A stretch of DNA of 43,720 nt from Bacteroidota bacterium (GCA_947468275.1 CANIKO010000013.1:1-43720); one strand, 5' to 3'; counted from the stretch's first letter, positions 1 to 7,852 are shown. The notes: generated from the sequence alone by a model not told the origin. Translations and numbers: made by a program.

Positions 1-864
1 CTTGAAAATCCTTCTAAATTATTTAGTGTAACAGGCAGAAAAAATGTTACTCTTAATCTTTTATCAAACAACGGATGTTCTGATGTGGTGACTAAAGAAG
101 TAAATGTAAAACTACAGTCTAAAGCTGATTTTAATATTGGCGATGTTTGCGAAGATGATGATGCGGTATTTACCAACAAGTCAAGTGTATCACAAGGTAA
201 CTTATTATTCAATTGGAAATTTGGAGATGCAGCTACTTCTTCAATACAATCACCACGTCACCGTTACAATATCGGCGGTGTATCTCAAACATATAATGTT
301 ACTTTAGTAGCGGTTGTTCCTGGAGGATGTTCAGATTCAATAAGCAAGCCTGTATCAGTAAATGCTAAGCCAATATCTGACTTTACCTTTACTCCAAGCG
401 GCCGTCAGGTAAGTTTTAAATCTAACCAAGCGGGTAATACACTTTACCAATGGCGTTTTGGTGATGGAGGAAACTCAACATCAGCTAATACAGTATATAA
501 CTACCTTAACTTTGAATCAGGTAAATATTTTGCATGTTTAGCAGTAGTAAATGCTGCCAATTGTTTCTCTGAAACATGTAAATTGGTTAACATTACTGGT
601 GGAGTAGCTCAACTTACTAAACTAAGTGGTGTTAAGGTTTATCCTAACCCTAACAAAGGAAGCTTTACTGTAAGCATTGAAGATCCTAAATCTGATATTT
701 CAATAGGAGTTTATAACTTACTAGGTGAAGTTGTTAAAACAATCGAAACAAGTTCATTGAAATCAACTTATACAGTTGACTTGAATGTAGCTAATGGTGT
801 ATACATGGTGAAAGTAACTAATGGTGGATTAACCTCTACTCAAAAAGTAACTATCAACAAGTAA
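1..864 (+). CDS. PKD-domain secreted protein with T9SS type A C-terminal sorting domain (5'-truncated by window edge)
   Basis: The reading frame is open from base 1 with no start codon, so this is the C-terminal 287 residues of a longer protein. The visible part holds two or more PKD-like beta-sandwich units (WKFGDAATSS, YQWRFGDGGNST), the type of repeat found in large Bacteroidota surface proteins and adhesins. It ends with a T9SS type A sorting domain, recognisable from VYPNPNKGSFTV, the YNLLGEVVKT strand and a C-terminal GLTSTQKVTINK. By family knowledge such a protein crosses the outer membrane by the type IX system and is released or anchored at the cell surface. The ligand or function of the missing part cannot be inferred. 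A strong intrinsic terminator lies 25 bases after the stop. Confidence 0.9.
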   Translation, partial: LENPSKLFSVTGRKNVTLNLLSNNGCSDVVTKEVNVKLQSKADFNIGDVCEDDDAVFTNKSSVSQGNLLFNWKFGDAATSSIQSPRHRYNIGGVSQTYNVTLVAVVPGGCSDSISKPVSVNAKPISDFTFTPSGRQVSFKSNQAGNTLYQWRFGDGGNSTSANTVYNYLNFESGKYFACLAVVNAANCFSETCKLVNITGGVAQLTKLSGVKVYPNPNKGSFTVSIEDPKSDISIGVYNLLGEVVKTIETSSLKSTYTVDLNVANGVYMVKVTNGGLTSTQKVTINK

Positions 865-884
865 TATATCACACTTTATAAAAA

Positions 885-919
885 AAAAGCCTCCTTTGGA
901 AACAAGGGAGGCTTTTTTT
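885..919 (+). terminator. Rho-independent terminator after the PKD gene
   Basis: GCCTCCTT (889-896) pairs with AAGGGAGGC (904-912, one bulged G) and is followed by seven T (913-919). The eight A before the stem could let it also work in reverse. Confidence 0.9.
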
Positions 920-982
920 ATGTGGTTTGCATAAAGGGATTATTAAGACCTGATTTAACAAGAGAAGACCATCGATTATACA

Positions 983-990
983 ATTATCTT
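983..990 (+). promoter_or_regulatory. Candidate -7 promoter element TATCTTTG
   Basis: Exact match to the Bacteroidota -7 consensus TAnnTTTG. It is the best candidate promoter for the PH-domain gene at 1113 and would give a leader of about 115 bases. No clear -33 element is seen. Confidence 0.4.
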
Positions 991-1112
991 TGATATCTCA
1001 ATTAAACAATTAGATTTGATCCTCCAAAGTGTAGTTCATAACCCACTTTAAAAAACGGGGCGACACCGAAAAACTCAACGATTAGGACTTAAAAAAATAA
1101 AAATATAATAAA

Positions 1113-1484
1113 ATGGGTAAGTACATTGACAACAATCTAATCAAAGATGAGCAAGTTGAATTAGAGACCACCTATCATTGGATAATATTCTGCAATTTAA
1201 GAGCGCTATTGACACTGTTTATTGCACCGTTAATTGACAGATACTCGGATGAGTTTGCAATTACGAACAAACGTGTCATTATCAAAACGGGTTTAATTAG
1301 CAGAAAAACTTTTGAAATGAACCACTCAAAAATTGAGAGTGTAAATGTTGACCAAGGAATTTTGGGACGAATACTAAACTATGGGACAATTAAAATTGTC
1401 GGTTCGGGCGGTACAAGAGAAGTATTTCCAAAAATTCAAAGGCCCTTGGAGTTTAGACGAAAATTCCAAGAAATGTCTAACTAA
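1113..1484 (+). CDS. Small bacterial PH-domain (bPH2/YdbS-like) protein
   Basis: A 123-residue protein with the signature of the bacterial PH domain family bPH_2: DEFAITNKRVIIKTGLISRK followed by a segment like KIESVNVDQGILGRILNYG and GSGGTREVFPKI. A hydrophobic stretch at about residues 24-42 (HWIIFCNLRALLTLFIAPLI) suggests one membrane-associated segment before the PH fold. These proteins are common, small and poorly characterised. A membrane-bound binding module is likely, but the ligand is unknown. The gene stands alone on the plus strand between gene-poor spacers, with no partner. A 7-bp hairpin follows the stop codon directly. Confidence 0.8.
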   Translation: MGKYIDNNLIKDEQVELETTYHWIIFCNLRALLTLFIAPLIDRYSDEFAITNKRVIIKTGLISRKTFEMNHSKIESVNVDQGILGRILNYGTIKIVGSGGTREVFPKIQRPLEFRRKFQEMSN

Positions 1485-1813
1485 TCGAATCTTACGATTC
1501 GAGCATCAATTTATGTTTCCTTCGGCAATTACAACTAGATTCATTCTGTTTATTTAATAAAATCCATTTTGTTTACTGCGACTGTAGACCAATTTATGTA
1601 CCACCTTTTATTAGGCTAGCGAAAGTGGCCAACGTCTGGTATACTTTGCCGAAAACTATGCCTCAATGCTCTTATAATTTAATTTAAACGTTTGAGTAGG
1701 ATTTTGAGGCATTTTTAGTATAAAATGCAACTAATAAATTACAAATCAGTACAAATCAATTATTTTAATAAGACGAGAAAGACTTTATTTAATTTTTTAA
1801 ACAAATTCAAATT
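1485..1813. other. Gene-free spacer with hairpins
   Basis: No coding frame is convincing here. The spacer holds a perfect 7-bp hairpin (TCGAATC at 1485-1491, loop TTAC, GATTCGA at 1496-1502) directly after the PH-gene stop, and a 9-bp inverted repeat at 1658-1712 followed by T5. No TAnnTTTG box was found close to the gene at 1814. Confidence 0.6.
1658..1716 (+). repeat. Inverted repeat ATGCCTCAA / TTGAGGCAT with T run
   Basis: ATGCCTCAA (1658-1666) is perfectly complementary to TTGAGGCAT (1704-1712), separated by 37 bases and followed by TTTTT ending at 1716. It could be a weak terminator or the arms of a small mobile or regulatory element. The long loop makes a classical terminator doubtful. 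Confidence 0.45.
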
Positions 1814-3310
1814 ATGAAAAATAAAAAATTACTATATACATCAGTTGCGTTTTTGCTTTTTTTAACTTTAAAGCAAAGTGCTAAAGCTCAAACAGGCGTT
1901 TATGTTCCAGAACTTGCAATTTTTGATAAGGCAATGACCAACCTTCTAACGAAATACAAAGTAAAAGGAGCGCAATTAGCACTTACCTACCACGGGCGTT
2001 TAGTGTACAATCGTGGCTTTGGTTATGCTAACACAAGTACTAGCACTCTTGTTCAACCCGACCATAGATTTAGGGTAGCAAGCGTATCCAAACCAATCAC
2101 TTCTATTGCAGTGATGCACTTAATAGAACGGGGCAAGTTACATTTGAGTGATACAATTTTTGGTGCAAAGGGGATACTTAACGATGTGAAATATCAAAAA
2201 GCAATTGATTCACGTATTTACCATATTACCCTTAGAAACCTTCTTGAACATACAGGAGGTTGGGATAGATTTATTTCTGGAGACCCTTTCTTTCCTGCAT
2301 ATGCAGCTAGTATAATTGGTGTTTATGACATGGCAATTGCTATGGGGGTTGCACCTCCAGGTACTGCGCAATCAACAATTCAATATATGCTCAATAACTT
2401 TATGCTTGACAATGCACCTGGAACAGTTTCAGCTTATTCTAATCTTGGATATTCCATAATAGGACAAGTTATTGAAAAAGTAACTGGGCTAGGGTATGAA
2501 AAATATGTTAGAGACACCATTTTAATTCCAATTGGTATTACCGATATTCAAGCAGGGGCTACATTATTATCAAATCAGTTACCAAAGGAGGTTAATTATT
2601 ATAATAATTGGAACACTAAAAATGTTTCCATATACGATGGCATAACAATGACTGATTATCCTTACGGCGTGTACAATATGGAAAGCATGAATGGGTGTGG
2701 TTCATGGGTTGCATCGGCAAAGGATTTATGTAAATTACTAGTAGCCGTAGATGCCTTTCCTTCTAAACCAGATATACTTTCTCCTTCAACAATTAAAACC
2801 ATGACAACCGGTTCAAAGGTATATCCTTCATATTCTTTGGGCTGGGCCTTAAACACAACCGATAAAAATTGGATTCACACTGGTCTTTTACCCGGCGCTT
2901 GTCTAACAGAGATTGTAAGAAGAGGCGATGAAATTAATGGCGCCTTATTAGTAAATACAGATGCTAATATAAGCGGCTTAGCAAATGAAATTGATAACAT
3001 ATTATACCTATATCCACCACTTGTTGTTAACTGGCCAAATCATGATATTTTTAACAGTATAGCTGAACCTGAAAGAGAATTGTTAATCAGTTTTTACCCA
3101 AACCCAACCCAAAATCAGATCAATATAACAGCCCCTTCTCAATTAATAGGTTCCAATTACACTGTTTATAACTACATAGGCAAATCAGTAATTGATGGAA
3201 AAATAAATTCTGAAAACACAACGATTGAATTAAGTAAATTGTCAGCAGGTATTTATATTTTTAGTGTTGGTGACAATTTGAAACAAACATTTAAAGTGAT
3301 AAAAGAATAA
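1814..3310 (+). CDS. Secreted beta-lactamase-fold serine hydrolase with T9SS sorting domain
   Basis: 498 residues. An N-terminal signal peptide (about residues 1-26, ending KAQ) is followed by a class C beta-lactamase / D,D-peptidase type catalytic domain (Pfam Beta-lactamase family). All three motifs of that fold are visible: SxxK as S90-V-S-K93, YxN as Y208-S-N210, and HTG at 355-357 in place of KTG. HTG is common in the esterase/peptidase members of the family rather than in true beta-lactamases. Residues about 420-498 form a T9SS type A sorting domain (FYPNPTQNQINI). The likely role is an exported esterase, peptidase or D-aminopeptidase acting outside the cell. The substrate cannot be told from sequence, and antibiotic resistance should not be assumed. 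The gene has no operon partner. Confidence 0.88.
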   Translation: MKNKKLLYTSVAFLLFLTLKQSAKAQTGVYVPELAIFDKAMTNLLTKYKVKGAQLALTYHGRLVYNRGFGYANTSTSTLVQPDHRFRVASVSKPITSIAVMHLIERGKLHLSDTIFGAKGILNDVKYQKAIDSRIYHITLRNLLEHTGGWDRFISGDPFFPAYAASIIGVYDMAIAMGVAPPGTAQSTIQYMLNNFMLDNAPGTVSAYSNLGYSIIGQVIEKVTGLGYEKYVRDTILIPIGITDIQAGATLLSNQLPKEVNYYNNWNTKNVSIYDGITMTDYPYGVYNMESMNGCGSWVASAKDLCKLLVAVDAFPSKPDILSPSTIKTMTTGSKVYPSYSLGWALNTTDKNWIHTGLLPGACLTEIVRRGDEINGALLVNTDANISGLANEIDNILYLYPPLVVNWPNHDIFNSIAEPERELLISFYPNPTQNQINITAPSQLIGSNYTVYNYIGKSVIDGKINSENTTIELSKLSAGIYIFSVGDNLKQTFKVIKE

Positions 3311-3457
3311 AGTCAAGCCCATAACAGTACCACCAATGAACATCTATACTTCGTATCAAGTTCATGTTTTAATTCCCTAAATAGCCACCTTCTGTTAGCT
3401 ACTAATCCTTATGCGCAAGCATAGTGAACGATACAACACCATCATTAAAAGACAATC

Positions 3458-4189
3458 ATGAAAACAACAACAATGAATTTAAGTCAAACCGCACAGCGAG
3501 CAATTGATGCTTATGGAGGTTCAGACCTGTGGAAAAGCCATAAATTTATAGAAGCCGAAGTTTCTGTAAAAGGACTTGCATTTACATTGAAACGAAGACC
3601 ATTTTTTGAACACGCAAAAATAAAAATGGAAATTGCCCGACCGTTTTCTGTACTTACACCAATTGGAAAAGATAAATTAATATCGGGAGTTCTTGATGGA
3701 AAAGATGTAAGAATTGAAAATACAGATGGAAAAATTATATGTGAAAGAAAGAACGCAAGAGATTTTTTTCCTTATGGACGCAGACTTTTTTATTGGGACG
3801 ATTTGGATATGGCTTACTTTGCCAATTATGCTTTTTGGAATTACTTCACATTGCCAAATTTATTGACAAACCACCTTATTGAATGGACCGAGAAAGAAAA
3901 CGGTTTTCTTTCGGCAGTTTTTCCTGAAAGTATTCCAACTCATAGCTCAATACAAGAATTTCAATTTGACACTAAAGATGGATTATTAATACAACATAAT
4001 TATACAGTGGACATAATTAGCAAACTTGCTAAAGCTGCAAATGTGATTACAGAACATAAAAAAGCCGAAAATGTGATTTACCCTTCGTCAAGACTTATAA
4101 CACCACAAAGCGGAAAAGGAAAAGCACTGAAAAGACCGATTTTAATTGATATTACAGTTCACACCTTTAATTTAAAAAATAATGATTAA
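3458..4189 (+). CDS. Conserved hypothetical protein, possibly LolA-like fold
   Basis: 243 residues from the ATG at 3458; an in-frame ATG at 3473 (MNLSQTAQRA) is equally plausible. No signal peptide or membrane segment is evident. The opening pattern, an amphipathic helix then AIDAYGGSDLWKSHKFIEAE, followed by alternating strands and a middle block YFANYAFWNYFTLPNLL, recalls cytosolic hypothetical proteins that resemble the LolA/LppX lipoprotein-carrier fold. This is a weak resemblance from memory, not a domain assignment. The isolated plus-strand position in a gene-poor stretch suggests accessory status. I do not recognise a specific function. Confidence 0.6.
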   Translation: MKTTTMNLSQTAQRAIDAYGGSDLWKSHKFIEAEVSVKGLAFTLKRRPFFEHAKIKMEIARPFSVLTPIGKDKLISGVLDGKDVRIENTDGKIICERKNARDFFPYGRRLFYWDDLDMAYFANYAFWNYFTLPNLLTNHLIEWTEKENGFLSAVFPESIPTHSSIQEFQFDTKDGLLIQHNYTVDIISKLAKAANVITEHKKAENVIYPSSRLITPQSGKGKALKRPILIDITVHTFNLKNND

Positions 4190-4430
4190 AAAAATACCAG
4201 GAATTAAAATCACTTTCAAAAAAAATTGGAGGTTCAGTGGTTAATTGAACATTTATGCATTTACAAACTTTGAAATAATAAAATAGTATTACAACTTATA
4301 TTGGAAATGGCAGTGATGGTGGGAGATTAGAAAGTAAACATCACGATATAGCAGTAAGTAATATTAAAGGGATGAGGGTATTAATTATCTTTCAAAATAG
4401 GCAAAATTTTAGGCAACAGTACCAATAAAA

Positions 4431-4460
4431 AACCCTTGTAAGCTTTGACTTACAATGGTT
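4431..4460. repeat. 12-bp hairpin (one mismatch)
   Basis: AACCCTTGTAAG (4431-4442) and CTTACAATGGTT (4449-4460) pair with one C/A mismatch around the loop CTTTGA. The flanks are A-rich on the left and weakly T-rich on the right, so this may be a weak bidirectional terminator. Confidence 0.45.
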
Positions 4461-4536
4461 TAAATAAATTAATAATAGACTCAAGCTACCAAAGGTTGAA
4501 TTGTTTTGAGCATGATTTGAATAGTCTAACATCATT

Positions 4537-4624
4537 ATTAATAAGCCTTTCGTCGTATATTGATTAACCGAAAAGGAAGATTTTTAATAGTTAATTTTAA
4601 TTTAACCAAAAAAAGGCTATTAAT
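4537..4624. repeat. Long-range inverted repeat upstream of Fic gene
   Basis: ATTAATAAGCCTTT (4537-4550) is complementary to AAAGGCTATTAAT (4612-4624) over 13 bp with one bulged A. The 61-base interior is AT-rich. It could be a small transcribed structure or a remnant of a miniature element. Confidence 0.4.
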
Positions 4625-4639
4625 GAGTAAAAACCTTTA

Positions 4640-4696
4640 AACATAACCCAAATAGTTTAATATTTGGATTATGTTTGCAGTATATAACCCAAAATA
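4640..4696 (+). promoter_or_regulatory. Operator-like palindrome plus repeated half-site overlapping the Fic promoter
   Basis: AACATAACCCAAAT (4640-4653) and ATTTGGATTATGTT (4662-4675) form a 14-bp inverted repeat with one mismatch and an 8-base centre. The right arm overlaps a perfect -7 element TATGTTTG (4670-4677). The left half-site recurs as a direct copy, TATAACCCAAAATAG (4682-4696), ending three bases before the ATG. Three related half-sites across the promoter and start fit binding of a dimeric winged-helix regulator, most simply the Fic protein's own C-terminal domain. Confidence 0.6.
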
Positions 4697-4698
4697 GC

Positions 4699-5781
4699 AT
4701 GAATATAGATTATATTAATTTTCTTCCCCCAAATGGAAATATAGAGACAAAACCAGTGCTTAAAAAGGCAGCTGAAGCTCATCGATATTTAGCTGAATTA
4801 AAAGGGATAGCCAACACTATACCTAACCAAAATATACTGATTGATACCCTTTCTTTGCAAGAGGCCAAAGAAAGCTCAGCCATTGAAAATATTGTATCAA
4901 CTTTTGACGATATATACCAATCAAATGCAGTTGCAAATAATTACATTTCATCTTCCGCAAAGGAAGTTCATGCCTATTCTAAAGCACTCAAAGTTGGTTT
5001 TGAATTGATAAAAAAAAATGGCATACTCACAACAAGTCATATTCTTGAAATACAGAGCCATATTGAAAATAATAATGCTGGTTTCAGGCAATTACCCGGG
5101 ACAATTTTACTAAATGAAACTACGGGAGAATCAGTTTATACGCCACCGCAGGATTATGAAACCATTGTAAAATTGATGGCTAATTTACAAGATTATATCA
5201 ATGATGATGAACTTTCAGATGTTGATCCGCTAATAAAGATGGCAATTATACATCATCAATTTGAAAGTATTCATCCATTTTATGATGGCAACGGGAGAAC
5301 GGGAAGAATAATTAATATTCTGTATCTTATAAAAAACGACTTGCTTTCCCTTCCAATTTTATATTTGAGTAGGTATATAGTGCAAAATAAAGCTCTTTAT
5401 TATCATTTGTTGCAGGATGTAAGAAATACAAAAAATTGGGAGCCTTGGATTTTATTTATGTTGCAAGCCGTTGCCAATACTTCAATTAATACCATTGGCA
5501 TCATCAAAGAAATCTCTCAGTCAATGCACCAATATAAGTCTATAATTAGGGAAAAAGTTCCAAAAATATACTCACAAGATTTGTTAAATAATCTATTCCG
5601 ATACCCCTATACCAAAATAGATTACCTAATGAAGGATTTAGAAATAAGCAGGAATACAGCTATAAGATACCTAGAGCAATTAGAAAAAGTAGATTTAATT
5701 GGCAAAAAGAAGGTAGGACGGGACAATTATTTTGTAAATAAGTCGCTCATTAACATTTTAATTAATCCTAAAATAAATTAA
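4699..5781 (+). CDS. Fic-domain protein (AMP-transferase type) with N-terminal inhibitory helix and C-terminal winged helix
   Basis: 360 residues from ATG 4699. An upstream in-frame TTG at 4675 lies inside the promoter palindrome and is unlikely to be the start. The order is an N-terminal helical region with the auto-inhibitory motif [S/T]xxxE[G/N] as S59-SAI-E63-N64, the Fic core with HPFYDGNGRTGR at 192-203 (catalytic His192, phosphate-binding loop and Arg203 intact), then a winged helix at about 296-347 (YLMKDLEISRNTAIRYLEQL). This is the common COG3177 architecture. Intact catalytic and inhibitory residues predict a regulated protein AMPylase; the target is unknown. There is no Phd- or FicA-like antitoxin gene beside it, in keeping with intramolecular inhibition. 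A bidirectional terminator separates it from the convergent tRNA-Glu. Confidence 0.92.
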   Translation: MNIDYINFLPPNGNIETKPVLKKAAEAHRYLAELKGIANTIPNQNILIDTLSLQEAKESSAIENIVSTFDDIYQSNAVANNYISSSAKEVHAYSKALKVGFELIKKNGILTTSHILEIQSHIENNNAGFRQLPGTILLNETTGESVYTPPQDYETIVKLMANLQDYINDDELSDVDPLIKMAIIHHQFESIHPFYDGNGRTGRIINILYLIKNDLLSLPILYLSRYIVQNKALYYHLLQDVRNTKNWEPWILFMLQAVANTSINTIGIIKEISQSMHQYKSIIREKVPKIYSQDLLNNLFRYPYTKIDYLMKDLEISRNTAIRYLEQLEKVDLIGKKKVGRDNYFVNKSLINILINPKIN

Positions 5782-5886
5782 AAGCTAGAAAGTAATCTTG
5801 TATTCTTAATATTCATTTACATCTATTACCACTATTGAAATATAAATGATCCGAGTAAAGAATTTTTAGATAAACTTATTATAAAT

Positions 5887-5921
5887 AAAAAAGCCAACTC
5901 TAATTTAGAGCTGGCTTTTTG
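5887..5921. terminator. Bidirectional terminator between fic and tRNA-Glu
   Basis: AGCCAACTCTAA (5892-5903) pairs with TTAGAGCTGGCT (5905-5916) with one A/G mismatch, preceded by six A and followed by T5. It would end the Fic transcript on plus and the tRNA transcript on minus. Confidence 0.8.
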
Positions 5922-5946
5922 TAATTGTTTGGTTTTTAAACCGATG

Positions 5947-6018
5947 TAGTCCCTAGGGGAGTCGAACCCCTCTTACCAGGATGAAAACCTGGTGTCCTAA
6001 CCGATAGACGAAGGGACC
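5947..6018 (-). tRNA. tRNA-Glu (anticodon TTC)
   Basis: 72 bases on the minus strand. The acceptor GGTCCCT pairs with AGGGACT, with discriminator A. The anticodon stem CCAGG/CCTGG carries loop TTTTCAT, giving anticodon TTC, and the T arm is GGGG-TTCGACT-CCCC. The CCA end is not encoded. Confidence 0.97.
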
Positions 6019-6034
6019 ATCTTTTTAAGGACTG

Positions 6035-6042
6035 CAAAAATA
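6035..6042 (-). promoter_or_regulatory. -7 promoter element TATTTTTG for tRNA-Glu
   Basis: The minus-strand TATTTTTG matches TAnnTTTG exactly and ends 16 bases before the tRNA 5' end, a natural position for its promoter. Confidence 0.6.
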
Positions 6043-6186
6043 ATTTTTTTTTAATCAATTACAAATACAAAATTATTATTCAGCACAATACTCTAAACTA
6101 TTTACCAAACTGCTGATTTAATGCATTTTAATTTACATTAATAGAAACATAATATGCCTTATTTTTTTAATTTCGATGAATTGACG

Positions 6187-6194
6187 TAATTTTG
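6187..6194 (+). promoter_or_regulatory. -7 promoter element TAATTTTG for gap
   Basis: Exact TAnnTTTG match, 24 bases before the GAPDH start. Confidence 0.6.
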
Positions 6195-6218
6195 GGGTCT
6201 GTTAAATAACAATTTCGA

Positions 6219-7202
6219 ATGAAAGTAGCAATTAATGGTTTTGGTAGAATAGGGCGTCGGGTTTTTAAATTCTTGTTAATGAATCCAAAAATTGAGGTAG
6301 TTGCAATTAATGACCTAACAGACAATAAAACTCTCGCACATTTATTAAAATACGATTCCATTCATGGTAGATTTAATGGAACTGTAGATTTTGATGAGAC
6401 TCACCTCATAATAAATGGCAAAAAAATCCTTGTCATAGCTGAAAAAAATCCAGTAAATTTACCATGGGCCACCCTAGGGGTGGAAATTGTACTTGAATCC
6501 ACTGGATTATATACAGATAAAGAAAAAGCAATGGGCCATATTATTGCTGGCGCAAAGAAGGTGGTGATTTCTGCCCCGGGAACTGGCGACCTAAAAACTA
6601 TTGTTTTAGGGGTGAATGATTCTGTATTGGATGGCCATGAACAAATAATATCCAATGCTTCTTGTAGCACCAATTGCCTAGCACCAATGGTAAAAATACT
6701 GGATGATACATATGGCATTGTGAATGGCTTTATGACCACTATCCATGCCTATACCTCTGACCAAAACTTACATGATGCCCCACACCGAGATTTAAGAAGA
6801 GCCAGAGCCGCTTCTTATAGCATTATCCCCACAACTACAGGCGCGGCCAAAGCTGTAGGCTTGGTATTACCTCACCTTAATGGGAAACTTCAAGGAAACT
6901 CTATGCGAGTTCCTATCCCTGATGGTTCAATAACAGATTTCACGTGTGTATTAAAGAAAACTGCCACAGTGGAGGAAATAAATACTGTATTCAAAAATGC
7001 ATCGGAGGGTTCATTAAAAGGAATTTTAGAATACACCTCCGACCCTATTGTTTCCATCGACATTATCGGAAATACGCATTCATGTATCTTTGATAGTGAA
7101 TTAACTATGGTTATTGGCAATACAATAAAAGTGGTTGGATGGTATGACAATGAAACAGGGTATTCATGCCGTGTTAGTGAATTAATTGAGAAGATTGGCT
7201 AA
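6219..7202 (+). CDS. gap: Type I glyceraldehyde-3-phosphate dehydrogenase
   Basis: 327 residues, slightly shorter than the usual 331-336. It oxidises glyceraldehyde-3-phosphate to 1,3-bisphosphoglycerate in cytosolic glycolysis/gluconeogenesis. The N-terminal NAD-binding Rossmann motif NGFGRIGR is at 6-13. Asp32 (INDL) at the end of the second strand predicts NAD rather than NADP use. The active-site block [10 protein letters not shown] places catalytic Cys149, and His176 ([10 protein letters not shown]) is the general base. The phosphate-binding RRARAAS region and the C-terminal WYDNETGYS helix are present. The active-site variant SCST instead of SCTT is conservative. Its own promoter box lies just upstream. 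Confidence 0.97.
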   Translation: MKVAINGFGRIGRRVFKFLLMNPKIEVVAINDLTDNKTLAHLLKYDSIHGRFNGTVDFDETHLIINGKKILVIAEKNPVNLPWATLGVEIVLESTGLYTDKEKAMGHIIAGAKKVVISAPGTGDLKTIVLGVNDSVLDGHEQIISNASCSTNCLAPMVKILDDTYGIVNGFMTTIHAYTSDQNLHDAPHRDLRRARAASYSIIPTTTGAAKAVGLVLPHLNGKLQGNSMRVPIPDGSITDFTCVLKKTATVEEINTVFKNASEGSLKGILEYTSDPIVSIDIIGNTHSCIFDSELTMVIGNTIKVVGWYDNETGYSCRVSELIEKIG

Positions 7203-7298
7203 CCAACCGAATTGGGAATTGGTTACTTTTCGTTATTATTTTACATAAAAATGCGAGGAAAGTTAAATCCTTTTTCGTCAAATTGCGTATCAATAATT

Positions 7299-7844
7299 AT
7301 GGAACCCGAAAAAGGAAAATTATTAATTTCAGAACCCTTTATTAGCGATCCGGCGTTTGGACGTTCCGTAATACTTTTAGTAGAAAAAAATGAATTGGGC
7401 ACAGTTGGGTTTGTGCTAAATTATAAATTAAACATGTTAGTATCGGAGGTGCTAAATACGTTACCAATAAATAATGCTTTATATCAGGGTGGACCGGTGG
7501 CACATGATTCACTTCATTTTCTGTATAGGGGTAATAATCCTGTAAAACATTCGATAAAAATAATGACGGGATTATATTGGGGTGGCGATTTTAATGAATT
7601 GACGACCAAAATCGATAGTTTAGAAATTTTGCCAGACCAGATTCGCTTTTTTATAGGTTATTCGGGGTGGGAACCTGGCCAGTTAGAATTTGAAATAAAA
7701 GAAAATACTTGGATAATAGCCCAAGGTGACATAAAAAGTATCTTTGAATTTAGTGCGGATAAACTTTGGAACAGAGCTATGAAATCGCTAGGTGGGGAAT
7801 ATGCGTTAATGGCTAATTCGCCAATTAACCCAAAGTTAAACTAA
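7299..7844 (+). CDS. YqgE/AlgH family protein (UPF0301)
   Basis: 181 residues from the ATG at 7299 (MEPEKGKLLISEPFISDP), chosen because this is the typical start of the family. The frame is open back to an ATG at 7212, but the extra 29 residues look unlike the family. The conserved block GKLLISEPFISDPAFGRSVI and later FIGYSGWEPGQLEFEI are diagnostic. The family is widespread and structurally known, but its biochemical role is unsettled; AlgH was named from alginate regulation in Pseudomonas. It lies 96 bases downstream of gap and may be co-transcribed with it, although a weak 6-bp hairpin (7201-7224) lies between. Confidence 0.9.
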   Translation: MEPEKGKLLISEPFISDPAFGRSVILLVEKNELGTVGFVLNYKLNMLVSEVLNTLPINNALYQGGPVAHDSLHFLYRGNNPVKHSIKIMTGLYWGGDFNELTTKIDSLEILPDQIRFFIGYSGWEPGQLEFEIKENTWIIAQGDIKSIFEFSADKLWNRAMKSLGGEYALMANSPINPKLN

Positions 7845-7852
7845 CTTTTTTT
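7832..7852 (+). terminator. Compact terminator overlapping the yqgE stop codon
   Basis: AAAGTTA (7832-7838), loop AAC, TAACTTT (7842-7848), then T to 7852. The stop codon TAA (7842-7844) is inside the stem. Confidence 0.6.

Larger units (their letters stand above)
4190..4698. other. Gene-free, structure-rich region upstream of the Fic gene
   Basis: About 500 bases without a credible coding frame. It contains a near-perfect 12-bp hairpin (4431-4460), a long-range inverted repeat whose arms lie at 4537-4550 and 4612-4624, and a palindrome overlapping the promoter of the downstream Fic gene (4640-4675). The remaining sequence is AT-rich and unremarkable. Confidence 0.6.

Noticed and set aside
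1475-1614. attC-like site: GTCTAAC at the PH-gene stop and ATTAGGC 135 bases on
   Set aside because: The left box fits RYYYAAC, but the right box lacks the essential leading G of GTTRRRY and the sequence between does not fold as a self-complementary attC.
2662-2856. Minus-strand frame inside the serine hydrolase gene
   Set aside because: Lies wholly inside a well-supported gene with intact motifs; no independent signals.
4300-4425. Open reading of about 45 codons in the pre-Fic spacer (IGNGSDGGRLES...)
   Set aside because: Stop codons lie directly upstream, there is no start codon near the front, and I see no resemblance to a known protein.
4699-5781. Doc/FicT-type toxin-antitoxin pair
   Set aside because: No antitoxin gene beside it; the inhibitory S/TxxxEN motif is inside the protein, so it is self-inhibited.
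5828-5940. Short frame with a protein-like look (NDPSKEFLDKLI) between fic and tRNA-Glu
   Set aside because: No start codon, it runs through the terminator hairpin, and it is too short to call a gene remnant.
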